Counted from the first letter of the stretch, positions 1-9,538 are shown. The stretch: 64,000 nucleotides of DNA from Leptospira wolffii serovar Khorat str. Khorat-H2 (GCF_000306115.2 NZ_AKWX02000007.1:248001-312000); one strand, 5' to 3'. The notes: a model not told the origin generated them from the letters alone. Numbers and translations: made by a program.

Positions 1-792
1 GATTTTTACGGGACAGAAGAGGAAAGAAATTCCGCTTTGAAATTACTCAAATCCGCCTGCAAATCCCTGAGAAAAGACAGGGGTCTCGCTTGTTATAATC
101 TATCCGTTTTATACAATTCTTTGGGCGATATTCCTTCCGCTTGGGAATACGCCAATGCCGCTCGCAACGGAGATCCCAAGGATCCTCTTTACCAAGAACT
201 CGTTTTTTCCGTTTCCGTCCAATTGCAGGCGGTCGATTCCAAATCGGAAGAATCGGAGGACCAACTTTTTAGACAGGCGATCGAAGCCTGTAAGTCCGGA
301 AAGAAGGAAGAGGCGAATTCTTATCTAATTCGTCTTGTGGATTCGGGTCTCTTGTCCAAGGAAGCGCTGACGAAAGGAATCTTTTCGGAATGCGGAGCGG
401 ACCCGAGCCTAATCGCCAAGGCCAAACCGAATTCTGTCAAACCCGGATTGGAATATTATAAAACTCTGGAAAAGAATCATCCTTACCGCAAGGTATGGGA
501 TCTTTCTGGAGAATTCGGTAGGAATTCCAAAGAGACTTCCAAAAATAAGGCCACTCAATCCTGGAAGGAACTTCGAAAGGCCGTATCTTCTAGGGATTCC
601 ATCTCGGCTCGCAGGTTTTTAGGCGGTTTCAAGGAAGGTTTGGAGGAACTTTCCAAGGAGAGTCCTCAATCTGCGCATCTCGCCTCCAATTTAAGGAAAG
701 CGGCGTTTTTACTCCTGTCGGAAGACTCCAACTATTCCGGTTTTAAGGATTTGGCGAAAGAGCTTTCAGATACTCCTTCACAGACGAAGTGA
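1..792 (+). CDS. TPR-repeat protein, 3' part (N-terminus outside window)
   Basis: The reading frame is open from the first base of the window, so the true start lies upstream; a TTG at 37 is only the first internal start-like codon. The visible part begins with helical repeats (a [24 protein letters not shown] stretch fits a TPR unit, split here as [12 protein letters not shown] and [12 protein letters not shown]) and then becomes a long Lys/Glu/Ser-rich helical tail with no recognisable catalytic motif. TPR proteins are usually scaffolds, so no reaction can be assigned. Its last 50 bases overlap the convergent pdxJ gene, which is a long overlap for two real genes and suggests the C-terminal tail is not strongly constrained. 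Confidence 0.75.
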   Translation, partial: DFYGTEEERNSALKLLKSACKSLRKDRGLACYNLSVLYNSLGDIPSAWEYANAARNGDPKDPLYQELVFSVSVQLQAVDSKSEESEDQLFRQAIEACKSGKKEEANSYLIRLVDSGLLSKEALTKGIFSECGADPSLIAKAKPNSVKPGLEYYKTLEKNHPYRKVWDLSGEFGRNSKETSKNKATQSWKELRKAVSSRDSISARRFLGGFKEGLEELSKESPQSAHLASNLRKAAFLLLSEDSNYSGFKDLAKELSDTPSQTK

Positions 793-1498
793 TTCCCACT
801 TCCAAAGCATAAGACATGAGTCTATGACCTATGGACACTTCTTCCAAACCGGGAAGAGCGGAGAATAGGGGAAGATTGAACTGGTCTAGATCGTGTCCTG
901 CATTGATTCCTATCTTTTCTTTTTGTAGGAACTCCGCCGCCTTACGAAAAGAATCGAAACTTCTCTTGCCTTCTTCCGGAGAACTGTCGTAGGCCTGGGC
1001 GTAGGGACCCGTATAAAATTCCACTCGATCCGCACCCGTTTCTTTTACGAGTCCTAGATTCTTGAGATCCGTTTCCATGAAGATGGAGACACGTATACCC
1101 GCATTTTTGATTTTCTGAATGTATTTGGAGAGTTCCTCGCCGTCTCTGGATAGATCGAAACCGTGATCGGAAGTGATTTCTCCCGGAGTGACTGGAACAA
1201 GAGTCGCCTGGTCCGGATTCGCCCGTAAAACCAGGTCCAGGAATCGGGGGGAAGGTTCCCCTTCTATATTGTATTCTATTTTTTTTTCCTTTCTCCGATT
1301 ATAAGATTCTAAAAAAGATTTTAAGTCGAAAACATCTTCGGTGCGGATATGTCTTTGGTCTTCCCTCGGATGAACCGTGATTCCGTGCGCACCTGCCTCT
1401 AAAATCAATTCCGAAATCGCCAAAAGATCCGGATGATTTCCTCCCCGGGAATTTCGTAGAGTTGCTACCTTATTGACGTTTACGCTCAAACGGACCAT
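743..1498 (-). CDS. pdxJ: pyridoxine 5'-phosphate synthase PdxJ
   Basis: This enzyme condenses 1-deoxy-D-xylulose 5-phosphate with 3-amino-2-oxopropyl phosphate to give pyridoxine 5'-phosphate, the last committed step of the DXP-dependent vitamin B6 route in the cytosol. The 251-residue length is close to the family norm (about 240). It opens with [18 protein letters not shown], the typical first strand that carries phosphate and substrate ligands, followed by [16 protein letters not shown] with the catalytic-site His/Arg cluster, and it ends with the glycine-rich NAGHDLD and EVSIGH motifs of the TIM barrel. The ATG at 1498 puts the first barrel strand right at the N-terminus, as in homologues. 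The gene converges on the upstream TPR gene. Confidence 0.96.
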   Translation of the reverse strand: MVRLSVNVNKVATLRNSRGGNHPDLLAISELILEAGAHGITVHPREDQRHIRTEDVFDLKSFLESYNRRKEKKIEYNIEGEPSPRFLDLVLRANPDQATLVPVTPGEITSDHGFDLSRDGEELSKYIQKIKNAGIRVSIFMETDLKNLGLVKETGADRVEFYTGPYAQAYDSSPEEGKRSFDSFRKAAEFLQKEKIGINAGHDLDQFNLPLFSALPGLEEVSIGHRLMSYALEVGITSSVKEYLKALSPNP

Positions 1499-1610
1499 GG
1501 AACCTCATATTTGTTTCCATATTGGGATGGATCGCCCTTTCGGAAACTAGATTTCCGGAACGTTTTTCTGCTTGAATCGGAATATGTGTCTCTCAGCATG
1601 GTCAATTCCG

Positions 1611-2048
1611 ATGGCAACAGCTAAGAAAACGGCTAAGAAAAAAACAGCACCGAAGTCTAGCGCTTCGGCCAAAAAGCCCGCTCCTAAGAAAAAAGCGCCG
1701 GCCAAAAAGAAGGAGAGCGCATCCTCGCCTAAATCCGCGACGACCAAAAAGTCTTCGTCCGGGTCCAAAGCGTCTTCTTTAAATCCCTTAGGTAAGAAAT
1801 TCACCTGCCATACTTGCGGAACGAAATTCTACGATTTAAATAAAGAAGAAAAGATCTGCCCGAAATGCGGAGCGGATCAGAACAAACGCCCTGCTACCAA
1901 ATCCAGGGTTCGTCCTAGGGTGGAAGAAGAAGAGTTTCCGGAAGATACGATGGAAGAAGATGCTGATGTTGGCTTCGAAGATGAAGAAGGCGGCATCGTT
2001 GAAGAGCCTCTGGAAGAAGAGGAGGACGAAGAAGAGGAGGAGGAATAA
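1611..2048 (+). CDS. FYDLN-type (TIGR02300) zinc-ribbon protein
   Basis: A basic Lys/Ala/Pro-rich N-terminal third (about residues 1-60) leads into one zinc-ribbon-like core with a [22 protein letters not shown] arrangement (two CxxC pairs, written here as [12 protein letters not shown] and [10 protein letters not shown]), then a basic linker and a very acidic Glu/Asp tail. The FYDLN core defines the TIGR02300 family, found in Alphaproteobacteria and Leptospira; its role is unknown. I take the ATG at 1611 (MATAKK) rather than an upstream TTG at 1572, because the basic tail then starts directly at the N-terminus. The stop codon overlaps the proposed start of miaA. Confidence 0.85.
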   Translation: MATAKKTAKKKTAPKSSASAKKPAPKKKAPAKKKESASSPKSATTKKSSSGSKASSLNPLGKKFTCHTCGTKFYDLNKEEKICPKCGADQNKRPATKSRVRPRVEEEEFPEDTMEEDADVGFEDEEGGIVEEPLEEEEDEEEEEE

Positions 2049-2944
2049 TCTCCCCCTCTCGTCCCATTCTCATCATCGCAGCTCCCACGGGGGCCGGTAA
2101 AACGGCCCTGGTGAGGGAACTGGATCCTTCCCGTTTTGAAATCATTTCCTTCGATTCCAGACAAATCTACCAAGAGCTTACGATCGGCACAGCTGCCCCG
2201 ACTCCCGAAGATCTAAAAAGAATCCCCCAGCATCTCACCCATCTTATTCTTCCTTCGGAATCCATCCACGCCGGTAGATACGTTCTGTATGCGGAAGAAG
2301 CCTTGGATGATATTCTTTCCCGAGACAAGATTCCCGTTCTCACTGCAGGAACCGGTTTTTATTTGAATGCATTCTTATTTGGAATGTATCCGGTTCCTCA
2401 GATTTCTCCGGAAATCCGGGCCAAGGTGGAAGCTTTGTCCATGGAGGAAAGGATCCGGGAATTGCAACTCTTGGATCCCAAAGCCTTGGAAAGAATTTTC
2501 CCCAACGATAATTATAGGTATGGGAGGGCTCTGGAAGTGAATTGGTCCGGGGCGGTTTGGTCCGAATTAAAGGTGGAAGAAGGGGAAGGTGCCCTGGTTT
2601 CCCGGAATTTAAAGATCGCGGGAGCCTACTTTCTGGATTTGGATCGGGAAATTCTTTATCGCAGGATCAACGCTCGAGCGCGGGAAATGATCGAATCTGG
2701 AATGGCCGAGGAGGCGAAAAGGGTCGCCGAAAAATACGGAGAGGATTGTCCAGGGCTACAGTCTTTAGGTTATAATTTCGCGCTTGAAAATATTAAAGGA
2801 ACGTCCAATCTTGAGACATTCTTCGGGAATTTAAGCCAATCCCATAGGAATTACGCCAAACGTCAGATTACTTGGTTTCGAAAGCAAAAGTTTCTGGAAC
2901 CGATCGATCCGAGTTCAGTGTACAAAAAGATACAAAATATATAA
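2045..2944 (+). CDS. miaA: tRNA dimethylallyltransferase MiaA, non-standard start codon
   Basis: MiaA transfers a dimethylallyl group to N6 of A37 in tRNAs that read UNN codons. The P-loop APTGAGKT is encoded at about 2081-2104, then come the [10 protein letters not shown] substrate-binding motif, [13 protein letters not shown], and the C-terminal QITWFRKQ segment, all typical of the family. The first ATG, GTG or TTG in frame is the GTG at 2111, which lies after the P-loop and would remove it. The frame is open back to 2006 with no ordinary start. An ATA at 2045 sits 4-5 bases after a GGAGGA tract and overlaps the preceding TAA as ATAA, exactly where a coupled ATGA would be expected, so I place the start there. 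AUC at 2048 or AUU at 2066 are alternatives. Confidence 0.85.
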   Translation: MISPSRPILIIAAPTGAGKTALVRELDPSRFEIISFDSRQIYQELTIGTAAPTPEDLKRIPQHLTHLILPSESIHAGRYVLYAEEALDDILSRDKIPVLTAGTGFYLNAFLFGMYPVPQISPEIRAKVEALSMEERIRELQLLDPKALERIFPNDNYRYGRALEVNWSGAVWSELKVEEGEGALVSRNLKIAGAYFLDLDREILYRRINARAREMIESGMAEEAKRVAEKYGEDCPGLQSLGYNFALENIKGTSNLETFFGNLSQSHRNYAKRQITWFRKQKFLEPIDPSSVYKKIQNI

Positions 2945-2959
2945 AACGGATAAAAATCT

Positions 2960-3211
2960 ATGTCTGCTAAAAATAATATACAGGACCAACTTCTCAACAC
3001 GGCTAGAAAAGAAAAATTGGAATTAACCATCTACCTTCTAAACGGAGTACCCTTGAAGGGAAAAGTGGTGAGCTTCGATAATTTCACCATCGTCCTGGAA
3101 CAGGAAAACAAGCAGAGTCTGGTTTACAAGCACGCAATCTCTACGATCATTCCTTCCAAAGTAATCAAACTTTACACGGAAGAAGCCGCAAAAGAAGCTC
3201 CTTCCGCGTAA
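2960..3211 (+). CDS. hfq: RNA chaperone Hfq
   Basis: Hfq forms a hexameric Sm-like ring that pairs small RNAs with mRNAs and binds A-rich and U-rich RNA. The protein has 83 residues. The Sm1 motif is seen in [23 protein letters not shown] (in two parts, [13 protein letters not shown] and [10 protein letters not shown]), and the second motif is [13 protein letters not shown], where the usual YKHAIST loop of Hfq is complete. The short acidic tail after residue 74 is typical outside the enterobacteria. It follows miaA by 15 bases, the conserved miaA-hfq order known from many bacteria, and its stop codon abuts the ATG of the next gene. Confidence 0.96.
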   Translation: MSAKNNIQDQLLNTARKEKLELTIYLLNGVPLKGKVVSFDNFTIVLEQENKQSLVYKHAISTIIPSKVIKLYTEEAAKEAPSA

Positions 3212-4090
3212 ATGTTTCGAAAAGTCGGCCGAGCGCTTTTCATACTATTTATTCTAGCGGGAGTTGCGGTTTTATCGTATCCCGTTTTTCTAATTAGCGA
3301 AGGAGAGGCCTTGGTCGTCTGGGAAAAAGACGGCCGCCTAATTTCGTTTATCCGAGGGCCAGGATTCGTATACGAATTCGGAGTCCTACAATTCTGGGAG
3401 AAATCCGTGGGCAAGGAGCCTTTGCATTCCTTGTCTTCCGTCCTAGAATTGGAATACGATCTTTCGGCAGGATTATTCCCGGAAGGCTCGAACGAAGGCA
3501 AGATCAAAAGTCGTTTGGACGTTTCTTATCGTCTGGAAGGAGAAGAAGCCCGTAAATGGTTTTCCTCCGGAGGAAGATCCGAAGCGGGTAGGACCAAGTA
3601 TCTGAGCGGGGTCCTGGTTTCTCGATTGAGAGCGGCCATCGAGGACGAAAAAACACTGAACTTAACTAGGGACTCGATCTCCGGTTTTTTGCGAAAGGAT
3701 CTAGGCCCCGAAATCGACAGGGAACTAGGATGGCTCAAGGTGGAATCCATCCGCATTCTAAGTCTGGACGTTCCGGAACCTATCGTAATCGCGAACCTAT
3801 TTCGAAATCCTAATTTTATACTGGCTAAGAAGTCGGAAAAAATAGAAGCCCTGAAAAAGGCGGAACTATATCTCATCCAAGAAGAGGCGAAGCTTTCGGC
3901 TTCCAGAAAAAAATGGGAGCAATATAAGGATTTTTTAAAGAAGAATCCGGACATGAAGGACTTCCTGCTGTACGACAATATCGGGGACAATGTGGACGTG
4001 ATCCTTTTGCCTTCCGATTCCGTCTTCGGCGATCCCAAATCCTTGGCTAAGAAAAAACAATCCGCCCCCAAACCCAAAGAGGTGGAATAA
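3212..4090 (+). CDS. membrane-anchored SPFH/HflC-like protein
   Basis: One N-terminal membrane segment (about residues 7-29, rich in Leu/Ile/Phe/Val) is followed by EGEALVVWE, a pattern like the start of SPFH/band-7 domains where an exported domain begins. A long Lys/Glu/Ala-rich helix lies near residues 205-235, again as in HflK/HflC. I do not see enough for a firm family call. The place directly after hfq, with start abutting stop (TAA-ATG), recalls the miaA-hfq-hflX-hflK-hflC order of Proteobacteria, so an HflC-like role at the membrane is a reasonable inference. The C-terminus is short and basic. An unrelated anchored lipid- or protease-binding protein is the alternative. Confidence 0.6.
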   Translation: MFRKVGRALFILFILAGVAVLSYPVFLISEGEALVVWEKDGRLISFIRGPGFVYEFGVLQFWEKSVGKEPLHSLSSVLELEYDLSAGLFPEGSNEGKIKSRLDVSYRLEGEEARKWFSSGGRSEAGRTKYLSGVLVSRLRAAIEDEKTLNLTRDSISGFLRKDLGPEIDRELGWLKVESIRILSLDVPEPIVIANLFRNPNFILAKKSEKIEALKKAELYLIQEEAKLSASRKKWEQYKDFLKKNPDMKDFLLYDNIGDNVDVILLPSDSVFGDPKSLAKKKQSAPKPKEVE

Positions 4091-5152
4091 ATGAGTCAAG
4101 AAAAACCCGTAGTATTGATTATGGCGGGAGGAAAAGGGGAAAGATTCTGGCCTAGGTCCCGGATCTCCACTCCCAAGCAGCTACAAAAAGTATATTCAAA
4201 AAATACGTTACTCAGAGAGACCCTGAATCGCGCTTATACGATCACTACCCCGGACCGGATTTTCATAGGAACCAACGCGACTCTAAAGAAGGCGATTCTC
4301 GCTCAGGAAAGGAATTTTCCGGAAAACAATTTCATCATAGAACCGGAAGGTAAGAATACCGCACCGATCATCGCGCTCGCTTCCTTGCATTTCCGGGAAA
4401 AATTCGGAGATCCTGTGCAAGTGGTACTCTCCGCGGATGCCTGGGTGAATTCGGATAAAGAGTTCGCCAAATCGATTCAGAAAGCGTTGTTCGAAACCAA
4501 GGAACATCTCGTATTATTGGGGATCAAACCCAATCGCCCCGAGGTGGGATACGGATATATCGCTTCCGGAAAACCCACTAAGCACGGATTCGAGGTGAAA
4601 TCCTTCTTCGAAAAACCGGATTACAAAACCGCGTTAAAGTATATTAAGAAATCCAATTTTTATTGGAATCCGGGGATCTTTCTCTGGAGGACGAGTCTGA
4701 TTCTGGAGGAATTCGAAGCCTATTCTCCTAAGATCCTAAAGCCTCTTAAGGACAGATTTCCTTTCAAGAAGATGGGAGAATTAGGAGAGGCGTTCAAGCT
4801 TCTTCCTTCGGAACCCGTGGATATCGCTATCATGGAAAAGAGTTCCCGTATCCGAATGGTGGAGGCGAGCTTCGCATGGGACGATGTGGGTTCTTGGCTT
4901 TCCTTGGAGAGAGTTCTTCCGGGAGACACGAAGGGCAATCGACATATAGGTAAAGAGATTCTATTTTATAAATCCGAGAACAACGTCACCCAGACTAGAA
5001 AAGAATTCACCGCTCTTTTAGGAGTGAAGGACATCGTAGTCGTGGAAGAAGAAGACGTATTGTTCATCGCATCCAAGGAAGGAATCGGTGATATCAAAAA
5101 TATGGTCGCCGAGATCCGTAAAAATAAAGGTTTACAAAAGTACACCGAGTAA
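4091..5152 (+). CDS. manC: mannose-1-phosphate guanylyltransferase ManC
   Basis: The enzyme joins mannose 1-phosphate and GTP to give GDP-mannose for glycan and O-antigen synthesis in the cytosol. The N-terminal nucleotide-binding motif [16 protein letters not shown] is followed by TPKQLQ, as in all nucleotidyltransferases of this group, and FFEKPD with [12 protein letters not shown] fits the GDP-mannose pyrophosphorylase core. At 353 residues it lacks the C-terminal isomerase domain of bifunctional type II enzymes, so it is a single-function enzyme. The ATG directly follows the stop of the previous gene, which makes it part of the miaA-hfq operon. Confidence 0.93.
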   Translation: MSQEKPVVLIMAGGKGERFWPRSRISTPKQLQKVYSKNTLLRETLNRAYTITTPDRIFIGTNATLKKAILAQERNFPENNFIIEPEGKNTAPIIALASLHFREKFGDPVQVVLSADAWVNSDKEFAKSIQKALFETKEHLVLLGIKPNRPEVGYGYIASGKPTKHGFEVKSFFEKPDYKTALKYIKKSNFYWNPGIFLWRTSLILEEFEAYSPKILKPLKDRFPFKKMGELGEAFKLLPSEPVDIAIMEKSSRIRMVEASFAWDDVGSWLSLERVLPGDTKGNRHIGKEILFYKSENNVTQTRKEFTALLGVKDIVVVEEEDVLFIASKEGIGDIKNMVAEIRKNKGLQKYTE

Positions 5153-5181
5153 TTTCCTGGCAGAGAAGATAGGAGAACCGA

Positions 5182-5277
5182 ATGCCTTCCGGTAAAAAAA
5201 GAAAGCGAAGAAAGATCGCGACTCATAAGAGGAAGAAAAAAAGAAGACTGAACCGTCATAAGAAGAAAGGCAAATAG
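5182..5277 (+). CDS. 31-residue basic AURKAIP1/COX24-type peptide, probable ribosomal protein
   Basis: This gene codes for 31 residues of which more than half are Lys or Arg, starting MPSGKKRKRRK and containing THKRKKK and NRHKKK. The pattern matches the small bacterial proteins with the AURKAIP1/COX24 domain; the mitochondrial member (mS38) is a small-subunit ribosomal protein and mycobacterial bS22 is a related small ribosomal protein. An AGGAG sits 6 bases before the ATG, a strong ribosome-binding site, and a clear terminator follows, so expression is likely high. That it binds rRNA is inferred from the family and composition. Confidence 0.8.
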   Translation: MPSGKKRKRRKIATHKRKKKRRLNRHKKKGK

Positions 5278-5300
5278 ATCCGAGGCAGAATCGGATTCAT

Positions 5301-5338
5301 AAAAGACCGGGGAATCCAAAAAGGCTACCCGGTCTTTT
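5301..5338 (+). terminator. intrinsic terminator after the small basic peptide gene
   Basis: AAAAGACCGGG at 5301-5311 pairs with CCCGGTCTTTT at 5328-5338, an 11-bp stem with a 16-base loop. The T-rich end of the arm serves as the U-run. It lies 23 bases after the stop codon and can end the miaA-hfq-manC transcript. Confidence 0.8.
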
Positions 5339-5441
5339 CGCCTAAAACTCCCCACCTAGTCGGGAATTCTCCCGAAAATCGGAACAGCAATCATAAACAG
5401 GTCCTAAAGCAAAAATCGAAAACCACCGATAGTTTGCTTGT

Positions 5442-6173
5442 ATGGCCTCCTTCCAGGATTATTCCATTCTAAGGCGTTGGTGGAAACCCGAGTTTCCTCC
5501 CGCCAAAGGATATACGAAATCATACCAAGCCAAGACTCCCGACGGAGATATACTCCAAGCGGACTTTCATTTTCACGATCGTAAGATTCGTCTGACTTTG
5601 GAGGCGGCCGGAGAAAACGGACGAATCTATGTGTCCACGATCCGAGACGGTTCCATCCAAAAAGAAACCGATCTCACCACAGGAAGATCTTATCCTCTTT
5701 ATTCTAGATTTGCTCCCTTTAGAGATCTGATCTCCTCACTTCCGGATGCCGACGCCTTGCATTCTTTGGGAGGAGTGTACGGAGTTTCTCCCGAACCTTT
5801 GGGAGGACCGGAGAGAAAGGAACCTCGTCCTTGGGAAGTTTCCACCAAGTACGATCATATTTTCGGAATCCGAAGAGGTCCTTCTTATTGGCAGAATCTA
5901 TTTCGCAGGGAACCCAAAGAGCCCTTATGGAACAGAATTAAGACCCGTTTTTGGGGGGACTTTCACGATTTGATTTTGGGAGCGGGTTCCGCGTTCGGGA
6001 TCTGGTACACTTACCTGGATTTTTATTTGCTCGGTTTTTCGTTAGCGGTTTTCGGTTTGCTTTTTGGCGGATTGGACTGGATACTGAGGAAACGCGATCC
6101 ATTATTCTCGAAAGTAATGCTCTTTCTGGGTTCCGGATCGTATTTCTATTATTACGGATACACCCGTTTCTAG
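5442..6173 (+). CDS. hypothetical protein with C-terminal membrane segments
   Basis: I do not recognise the family. The first 170 residues are soluble and rich in charged and aromatic residues, with no signal peptide. The last 75 residues hold two or three hydrophobic segments (near [38 protein letters not shown] and [15 protein letters not shown], each shortened here), so the protein is likely held in the inner membrane with its large domain in the cytosol. It stands 9 bases before cheW and may be cotranscribed with it. No catalytic motif is visible. Confidence 0.65.
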   Translation: MASFQDYSILRRWWKPEFPPAKGYTKSYQAKTPDGDILQADFHFHDRKIRLTLEAAGENGRIYVSTIRDGSIQKETDLTTGRSYPLYSRFAPFRDLISSLPDADALHSLGGVYGVSPEPLGGPERKEPRPWEVSTKYDHIFGIRRGPSYWQNLFRREPKEPLWNRIKTRFWGDFHDLILGAGSAFGIWYTYLDFYLLGFSLAVFGLLFGGLDWILRKRDPLFSKVMLFLGSGSYFYYYGYTRF

Positions 6174-6182
6174 GGAGGGGGA

Positions 6183-6647
6183 ATGTCCGCCGAGATCGAA
6201 CACCAATACATTCTTTTTAGCTTAGGGGAAGAGGAATACGCTCTTCCGATCGTGCTAGTGGATGAGATCATAAAGATCCATAACCTGGTTAAAGTTCCTC
6301 GTTCTAAAAATTACTTCGCAGGGATCATGGACATCCGGGGCAAAGTGGTGAAAATGGTGGACTTAGGCGTGAAGTTGAATATTCCCCACACTCACGAAGG
6401 CGGATACGACCGCGCCATAGTCGTAAAGATCGGAGGGGAGTCGGTAGGAATCATCGTGGACAAGGTGGCTAACGTTGCACTCTTCCCGCCCGAGACTATC
6501 AATCCTCCTCCTCCTTCTATAAAAGGCATTTCCTCCCGTTATATTACCGGAGTCGGAAAGAAGGACGATCGTTTCATCATCCTAATCGATATAGAGAAAA
6601 TCCTCGGATCGGAAGAATTAGCGGAGTTGGGTAGCGCGGCAAGATGA
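6183..6647 (+). CDS. cheW: chemotaxis coupling protein CheW
   Basis: CheW links methyl-accepting receptors to the CheA kinase. The 154 residues contain the usual features: [15 protein letters not shown] at the start, VDEIIKI, then the conserved [19 protein letters not shown] with the NxRG-like turn (here DIRG), and VGIIVDKV near residue 100. An AGGGAGGGGG tract directly before the ATG is a strong ribosome-binding site. It overlaps the next gene by 4 bases (ATGA). It stands away from any cheA in this window, so which chemosensory cluster it serves cannot be told. Confidence 0.93.
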   Translation: MSAEIEHQYILFSLGEEEYALPIVLVDEIIKIHNLVKVPRSKNYFAGIMDIRGKVVKMVDLGVKLNIPHTHEGGYDRAIVVKIGGESVGIIVDKVANVALFPPETINPPPPSIKGISSRYITGVGKKDDRFIILIDIEKILGSEELAELGSAAR

Positions 6648-8578
6648 TCTCCGTCCGCCTGAGAAAGGGCCTTCTTCTCCTTCTGCTCTTCGGAGTCGGA
6701 CGGGTCGGTCTTCTCCAAGCGGACGAACAAGACCAAAGACTCGATCCTGCGGGGATTTATAAACTTCCACACGAAGTCATTCCTCCCGAAAATCTGGCCA
6801 AACTGAAAGAATCCCTTTTGAATTCGGAAGCCGAAGGTGGGGATGGAATCTCCGCTATTCGCCAGCTCTTGGATCCTTATTACGCTCAGTTCGTAGATCC
6901 CAAAAGAACCGAAGAAGAGAGAAGGTTAGGTAGGATCTTTACCGAGAAAACGGATCGAAACACTCTCAGACTTCTCATACTGAAAATGATGGGAAAGATT
7001 ACTCAAGCCAACCAGCTCAGGGATTCTCCCATTCTATACGAACTACATCTGCTTTTAAGTAAGGAATACTCGAAAAAAAAACAGAACTCCAAGGCCTTGG
7101 AAGAAGCGATTACCGCATTGCGTTATAGGGATTTCTCCCATACCGAGGATTATTTTCCCAAAGAAGACAGGCTGAAGGAACTCTACGATACGAACGAAAT
7201 CGGTAGAGCTAAGTCCCACGCAGGCGCCCGCAAGGATTTGGAGAGAGCCAAATCGGATTGGACTGCGGCGAAGGACAGAGTACATCTATTGGAAGCAGCG
7301 CTTGCTCGTTCCCAGGAATTGATTTTCGAATCCGATCCAGGACCTAGAAAGGTCGGCCAGGCGGACGTGAATCTGGCTAAACAGCAATCCAAACAATCCG
7401 AGGAGAATCTGAGAAAGGCCGAAACCGCTTATAAGGATTCCTTCGAAAATAATTATTATCCTTTCTTTAAGCGAAAATCTAGAGAGGACGCGGAGACGGT
7501 ATTCACCCTCGCAAAATATGTGAAGGATTCGGAAAACGAAAATAAGGAAAGGCTGAAGGTGGTAAATAAGGCCTCGGTCAGCGGGCAGGGGATCTTCGTA
7601 TTATTCGATTATAAGAGAAACACCGATTTTTTCGCATATTCGGCCCTGCTTGAAACCGCTTTCCGATTGGATCCTGAATATTCCGCCGTGGTCTTGGCTC
7701 TTGCGGAGGAGCTTCGTTCTTCGGGGAAAAAATCCAAGGCCTTGGATTTTTATCTCAAGTATCTTTCTTTAGCATTGAAGGAGAATCGTCCCGCTTCAGA
7801 GGTCGCTCCCGTTTATCGCGCCATAGCGGCCTTGCATACGGAACTTAAACAGTACATTCTCGCGGGAGAATATTACGAAAAATACTACGAGTCGGAGCCG
7901 GATCCGAAGAAGAAAGGAATGTACGCCTTCGAACTGGGTTCTTTCTTCGATACCAAAGTAGGAAATCTGGAGAACGGTAAGAAGTACTATTCGGATTGGT
8001 TGGAATCCTGGGAAAGGGAGAAGGCGACCGCTTCGGAGTTATCCTATCCGGATTCCCAGGAGAGAATTCGCATGGAGGTACTCGCCCACCAAGGGATCTC
8101 CAAATTATACCGCTATGAAAAAAAGCCGGAAAGGGAAAAGGAATGGCTTCTAAAATCCTTGGGCGCCTATAACCGTCTCCGGACGAATCTAAAACAGGAA
8201 GAAGATAAATATTCCGAAGGAAAGAAGGAACTACTTCTCATCAAGAAGGGACTCTTGGAAAGGACCAACGATCAGGACATGGCACAGTATAGATTGAAGA
8301 GCCTGGAGTTGGAAGAGTCCAAGGAAAGAATCGATATCATACGGACGAAATTGGATTCTTCTCCGGGGCCCAGGGTGCTGCAAAGACTCTCCGTATTGTA
8401 CGAATTCGAAAAGGATTATTCCGAGTCCAAAAGAATGAACCAGGAAATCCTGAAGGTGGGAAACCAGACGGAAATCAATCTAGCCTTGAAAAATCTGGAA
8501 AGGATCAATAAGATTCTGGAAGACGGAATCGCAAGAGATCCGTATCCTCGGGATCCATTGGCGGGGGATACTTACTGA
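6644..8578 (+). CDS. large exported TPR-repeat protein
   Basis: The protein has 644 residues with a signal peptide ([21 protein letters not shown], cut after about residue 27). The rest is almost entirely helical and charged, with coiled-coil-like stretches near residues 190-260 and TPR-like repeats in the second half, for instance [22 protein letters not shown] and [23 protein letters not shown] units. Such periplasmic TPR proteins act as scaffolds; no enzyme motif is present. It is translationally coupled to cheW through an ATGA overlap, which may tie it to the chemotaxis or flagellar apparatus, but that is only context. Its end overlaps the convergent lipoprotein gene by 7 bases. Confidence 0.75.
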   Translation: MISVRLRKGLLLLLLFGVGRVGLLQADEQDQRLDPAGIYKLPHEVIPPENLAKLKESLLNSEAEGGDGISAIRQLLDPYYAQFVDPKRTEEERRLGRIFTEKTDRNTLRLLILKMMGKITQANQLRDSPILYELHLLLSKEYSKKKQNSKALEEAITALRYRDFSHTEDYFPKEDRLKELYDTNEIGRAKSHAGARKDLERAKSDWTAAKDRVHLLEAALARSQELIFESDPGPRKVGQADVNLAKQQSKQSEENLRKAETAYKDSFENNYYPFFKRKSREDAETVFTLAKYVKDSENENKERLKVVNKASVSGQGIFVLFDYKRNTDFFAYSALLETAFRLDPEYSAVVLALAEELRSSGKKSKALDFYLKYLSLALKENRPASEVAPVYRAIAALHTELKQYILAGEYYEKYYESEPDPKKKGMYAFELGSFFDTKVGNLENGKKYYSDWLESWEREKATASELSYPDSQERIRMEVLAHQGISKLYRYEKKPEREKEWLLKSLGAYNRLRTNLKQEEDKYSEGKKELLLIKKGLLERTNDQDMAQYRLKSLELEESKERIDIIRTKLDSSPGPRVLQRLSVLYEFEKDYSESKRMNQEILKVGNQTEINLALKNLERINKILEDGIARDPYPRDPLAGDTY

Positions 8579-9084
8579 CCCCTGTTTTTACCTTTGGTGT
8601 ATTTTTCTATATCGTCGGCCCCGTCGTCCTTTTCTTCTCCCTCTAACTCGATCCCTTTCGGTTCTATGATCCGGAACTCCACATTATCTATCACATCCCC
8701 TTCGTAAGAAACCTTTAATAGATATTTTCCTTCCGGTAAGGTTCCGAAATTACCCGTGATGGTGGAATTGGACAGATCCGGCCGTTTTCTTTTTACCTCG
8801 ATCTCGTTGAAGCCTACTTGGAATCTGCTTAGGCTTACGTAAATCTCCGCTTCCGGATTCGGAGTTCGGGAGAATTTATACAAGTATACTAGAGTCTTAT
8901 CCGTCGGAAAAACCAGCTTCTCCCTGGTAAGAGTGAATTCGCTTGCGGAAGGAAACTTCTTTTCCAGAGGGCCTAACTTGGTTTCGTCGACTAGGGACCA
9001 GCCGAACTCACCGGTCATACCCAGGCAGGAGACTAGTAAGATCGGGAAAACCCAAGGCAGAATACGGAGAGAAGAGACCTTCAT
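8572..9084 (-). CDS. putative lipoprotein
   Basis: The N-terminus MKVSSLRILPWVFPILLVSC ends in a lipobox (LVSC, lipidated Cys at residue 20), so the mature protein should be anchored to a membrane. The rest (about 150 residues) is beta-rich with a GKYLLKVSYEGDVIDN segment that looks like an immunoglobulin-like sandwich strand pair, and an acidic/basic tail. No known domain is recognised. It may form a unit with the small membrane protein encoded 7 bases upstream of it on the same strand. Confidence 0.7.
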   Translation of the reverse strand: MKVSSLRILPWVFPILLVSCLGMTGEFGWSLVDETKLGPLEKKFPSASEFTLTREKLVFPTDKTLVYLYKFSRTPNPEAEIYVSLSRFQVGFNEIEVKRKRPDLSNSTITGNFGTLPEGKYLLKVSYEGDVIDNVEFRIIEPKGIELEGEEKDDGADDIEKYTKGKNRGQ

Positions 9085-9091
9085 AAGTTAT

Positions 9092-9271
9092 TTACTCTCC
9101 TTTACCCAAGACCCGGGCCTTGTCGGAAATATCCTTTTCCCTAGGCGTTTCTTCCGAGTCCGGAAAAATCACCCGAAATCCCTCGGTTCTACGGGGTTCC
9201 TGTGGAAAGAACGCGGTTCTTATGAATCTGAAAACAAAATACGCGACGACTATAATGAGGATGAGTTTCAT
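9092..9271 (-). CDS. small single-pass membrane protein
   Basis: I take the ATG at 9271, giving about 59 residues that begin MKLILIIVVAYFVFRFIRT, one membrane helix, followed by a charged tail ending in KARVLGKGE. A longer form with eight more residues (ATG at 9295) would add a polar stretch in front of the helix and is less likely. The gene lies directly upstream of the lipoprotein gene on the same strand. Function unknown; the size and layout suggest an accessory subunit of an envelope complex. Confidence 0.55.
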   Translation of the reverse strand: MKLILIIVVAYFVFRFIRTAFFPQEPRRTEGFRVIFPDSEETPREKDISDKARVLGKGE

Positions 9272-9415
9272 ATCTGACGATTGCGGAATACGCATTCCAA
9301 AATTTGCAAGCTCGGAACTACCGCTAGGTTCATACTGAGCGGAAAAGTCATTCCGGCAACCTGAATTCTGAAAAACAAGGTTGCGGAAACGGGTAACAGT
9401 ATTACTTATTTATTC

Positions 9416-9489
9416 ATTGCGGGAATACCCCGAATGTGAGCCACTCAATATCCCGGTGGGGAGCCTATTTCCCCGTCGGGTCTTTTTTT
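9416..9489 (+). ncRNA. candidate small RNA ending in an orphan intrinsic terminator
   Basis: A plus-strand terminator stands here although no plus-strand gene precedes it: both neighbours are on the minus strand. CCCGGTGGGG (9452-9461) pairs with CCCCGTCGGG (9471-9480) over 10 positions with two G-U pairs, then TCTTTTTTT follows. Upstream, CGGG (9420-9423) pairs with CCCG (9429-9432), and ATTG (9416-9419) can pair with CAAT (9446-9449), so about 75 bases fold as a compact structure. A weak promoter-like TTGCGG lies at 9381. No known RNA family is recognised. The 5' end is a guess. Confidence 0.45.
9452..9489 (+). terminator. intrinsic terminator with no upstream plus-strand gene
   Basis: A 10-bp GC-rich stem (9452-9461 with 9471-9480, two wobble pairs, 9-base loop) is followed at once by TC and seven T residues. 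This is one of the best terminators in the window. It would end a plus-strand transcript that starts between the two minus-strand genes. Confidence 0.75.
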
Positions 9490-9538
9490 AATGAAAATTC
9501 TAAAAAGAAAAAGGGCGAAACTTTCAACGGAAGTCGGC

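Noticed and set aside
2045..2111. Programmed frameshift joining the FYDLN-type gene to miaA
   Set aside because: A fusion with the acidic tail has no parallel in the families, and the ATAA overlap gives a simpler reading. It cannot be fully excluded.
1877..2173. Minus-strand frame rich in Ser, opposite the FYDLN-type gene and miaA
   Set aside because: The poly-Ser run is only the complement of the GA-rich codons of the acidic tail. There is no ribosome site and no homologue pattern.
8933..9338. Two overlapping plus-strand frames opposite the lipoprotein and small membrane protein genes
   Set aside because: They lack starts with ribosome sites and protein-like patterns, while the minus strand shows a lipobox and a membrane helix.
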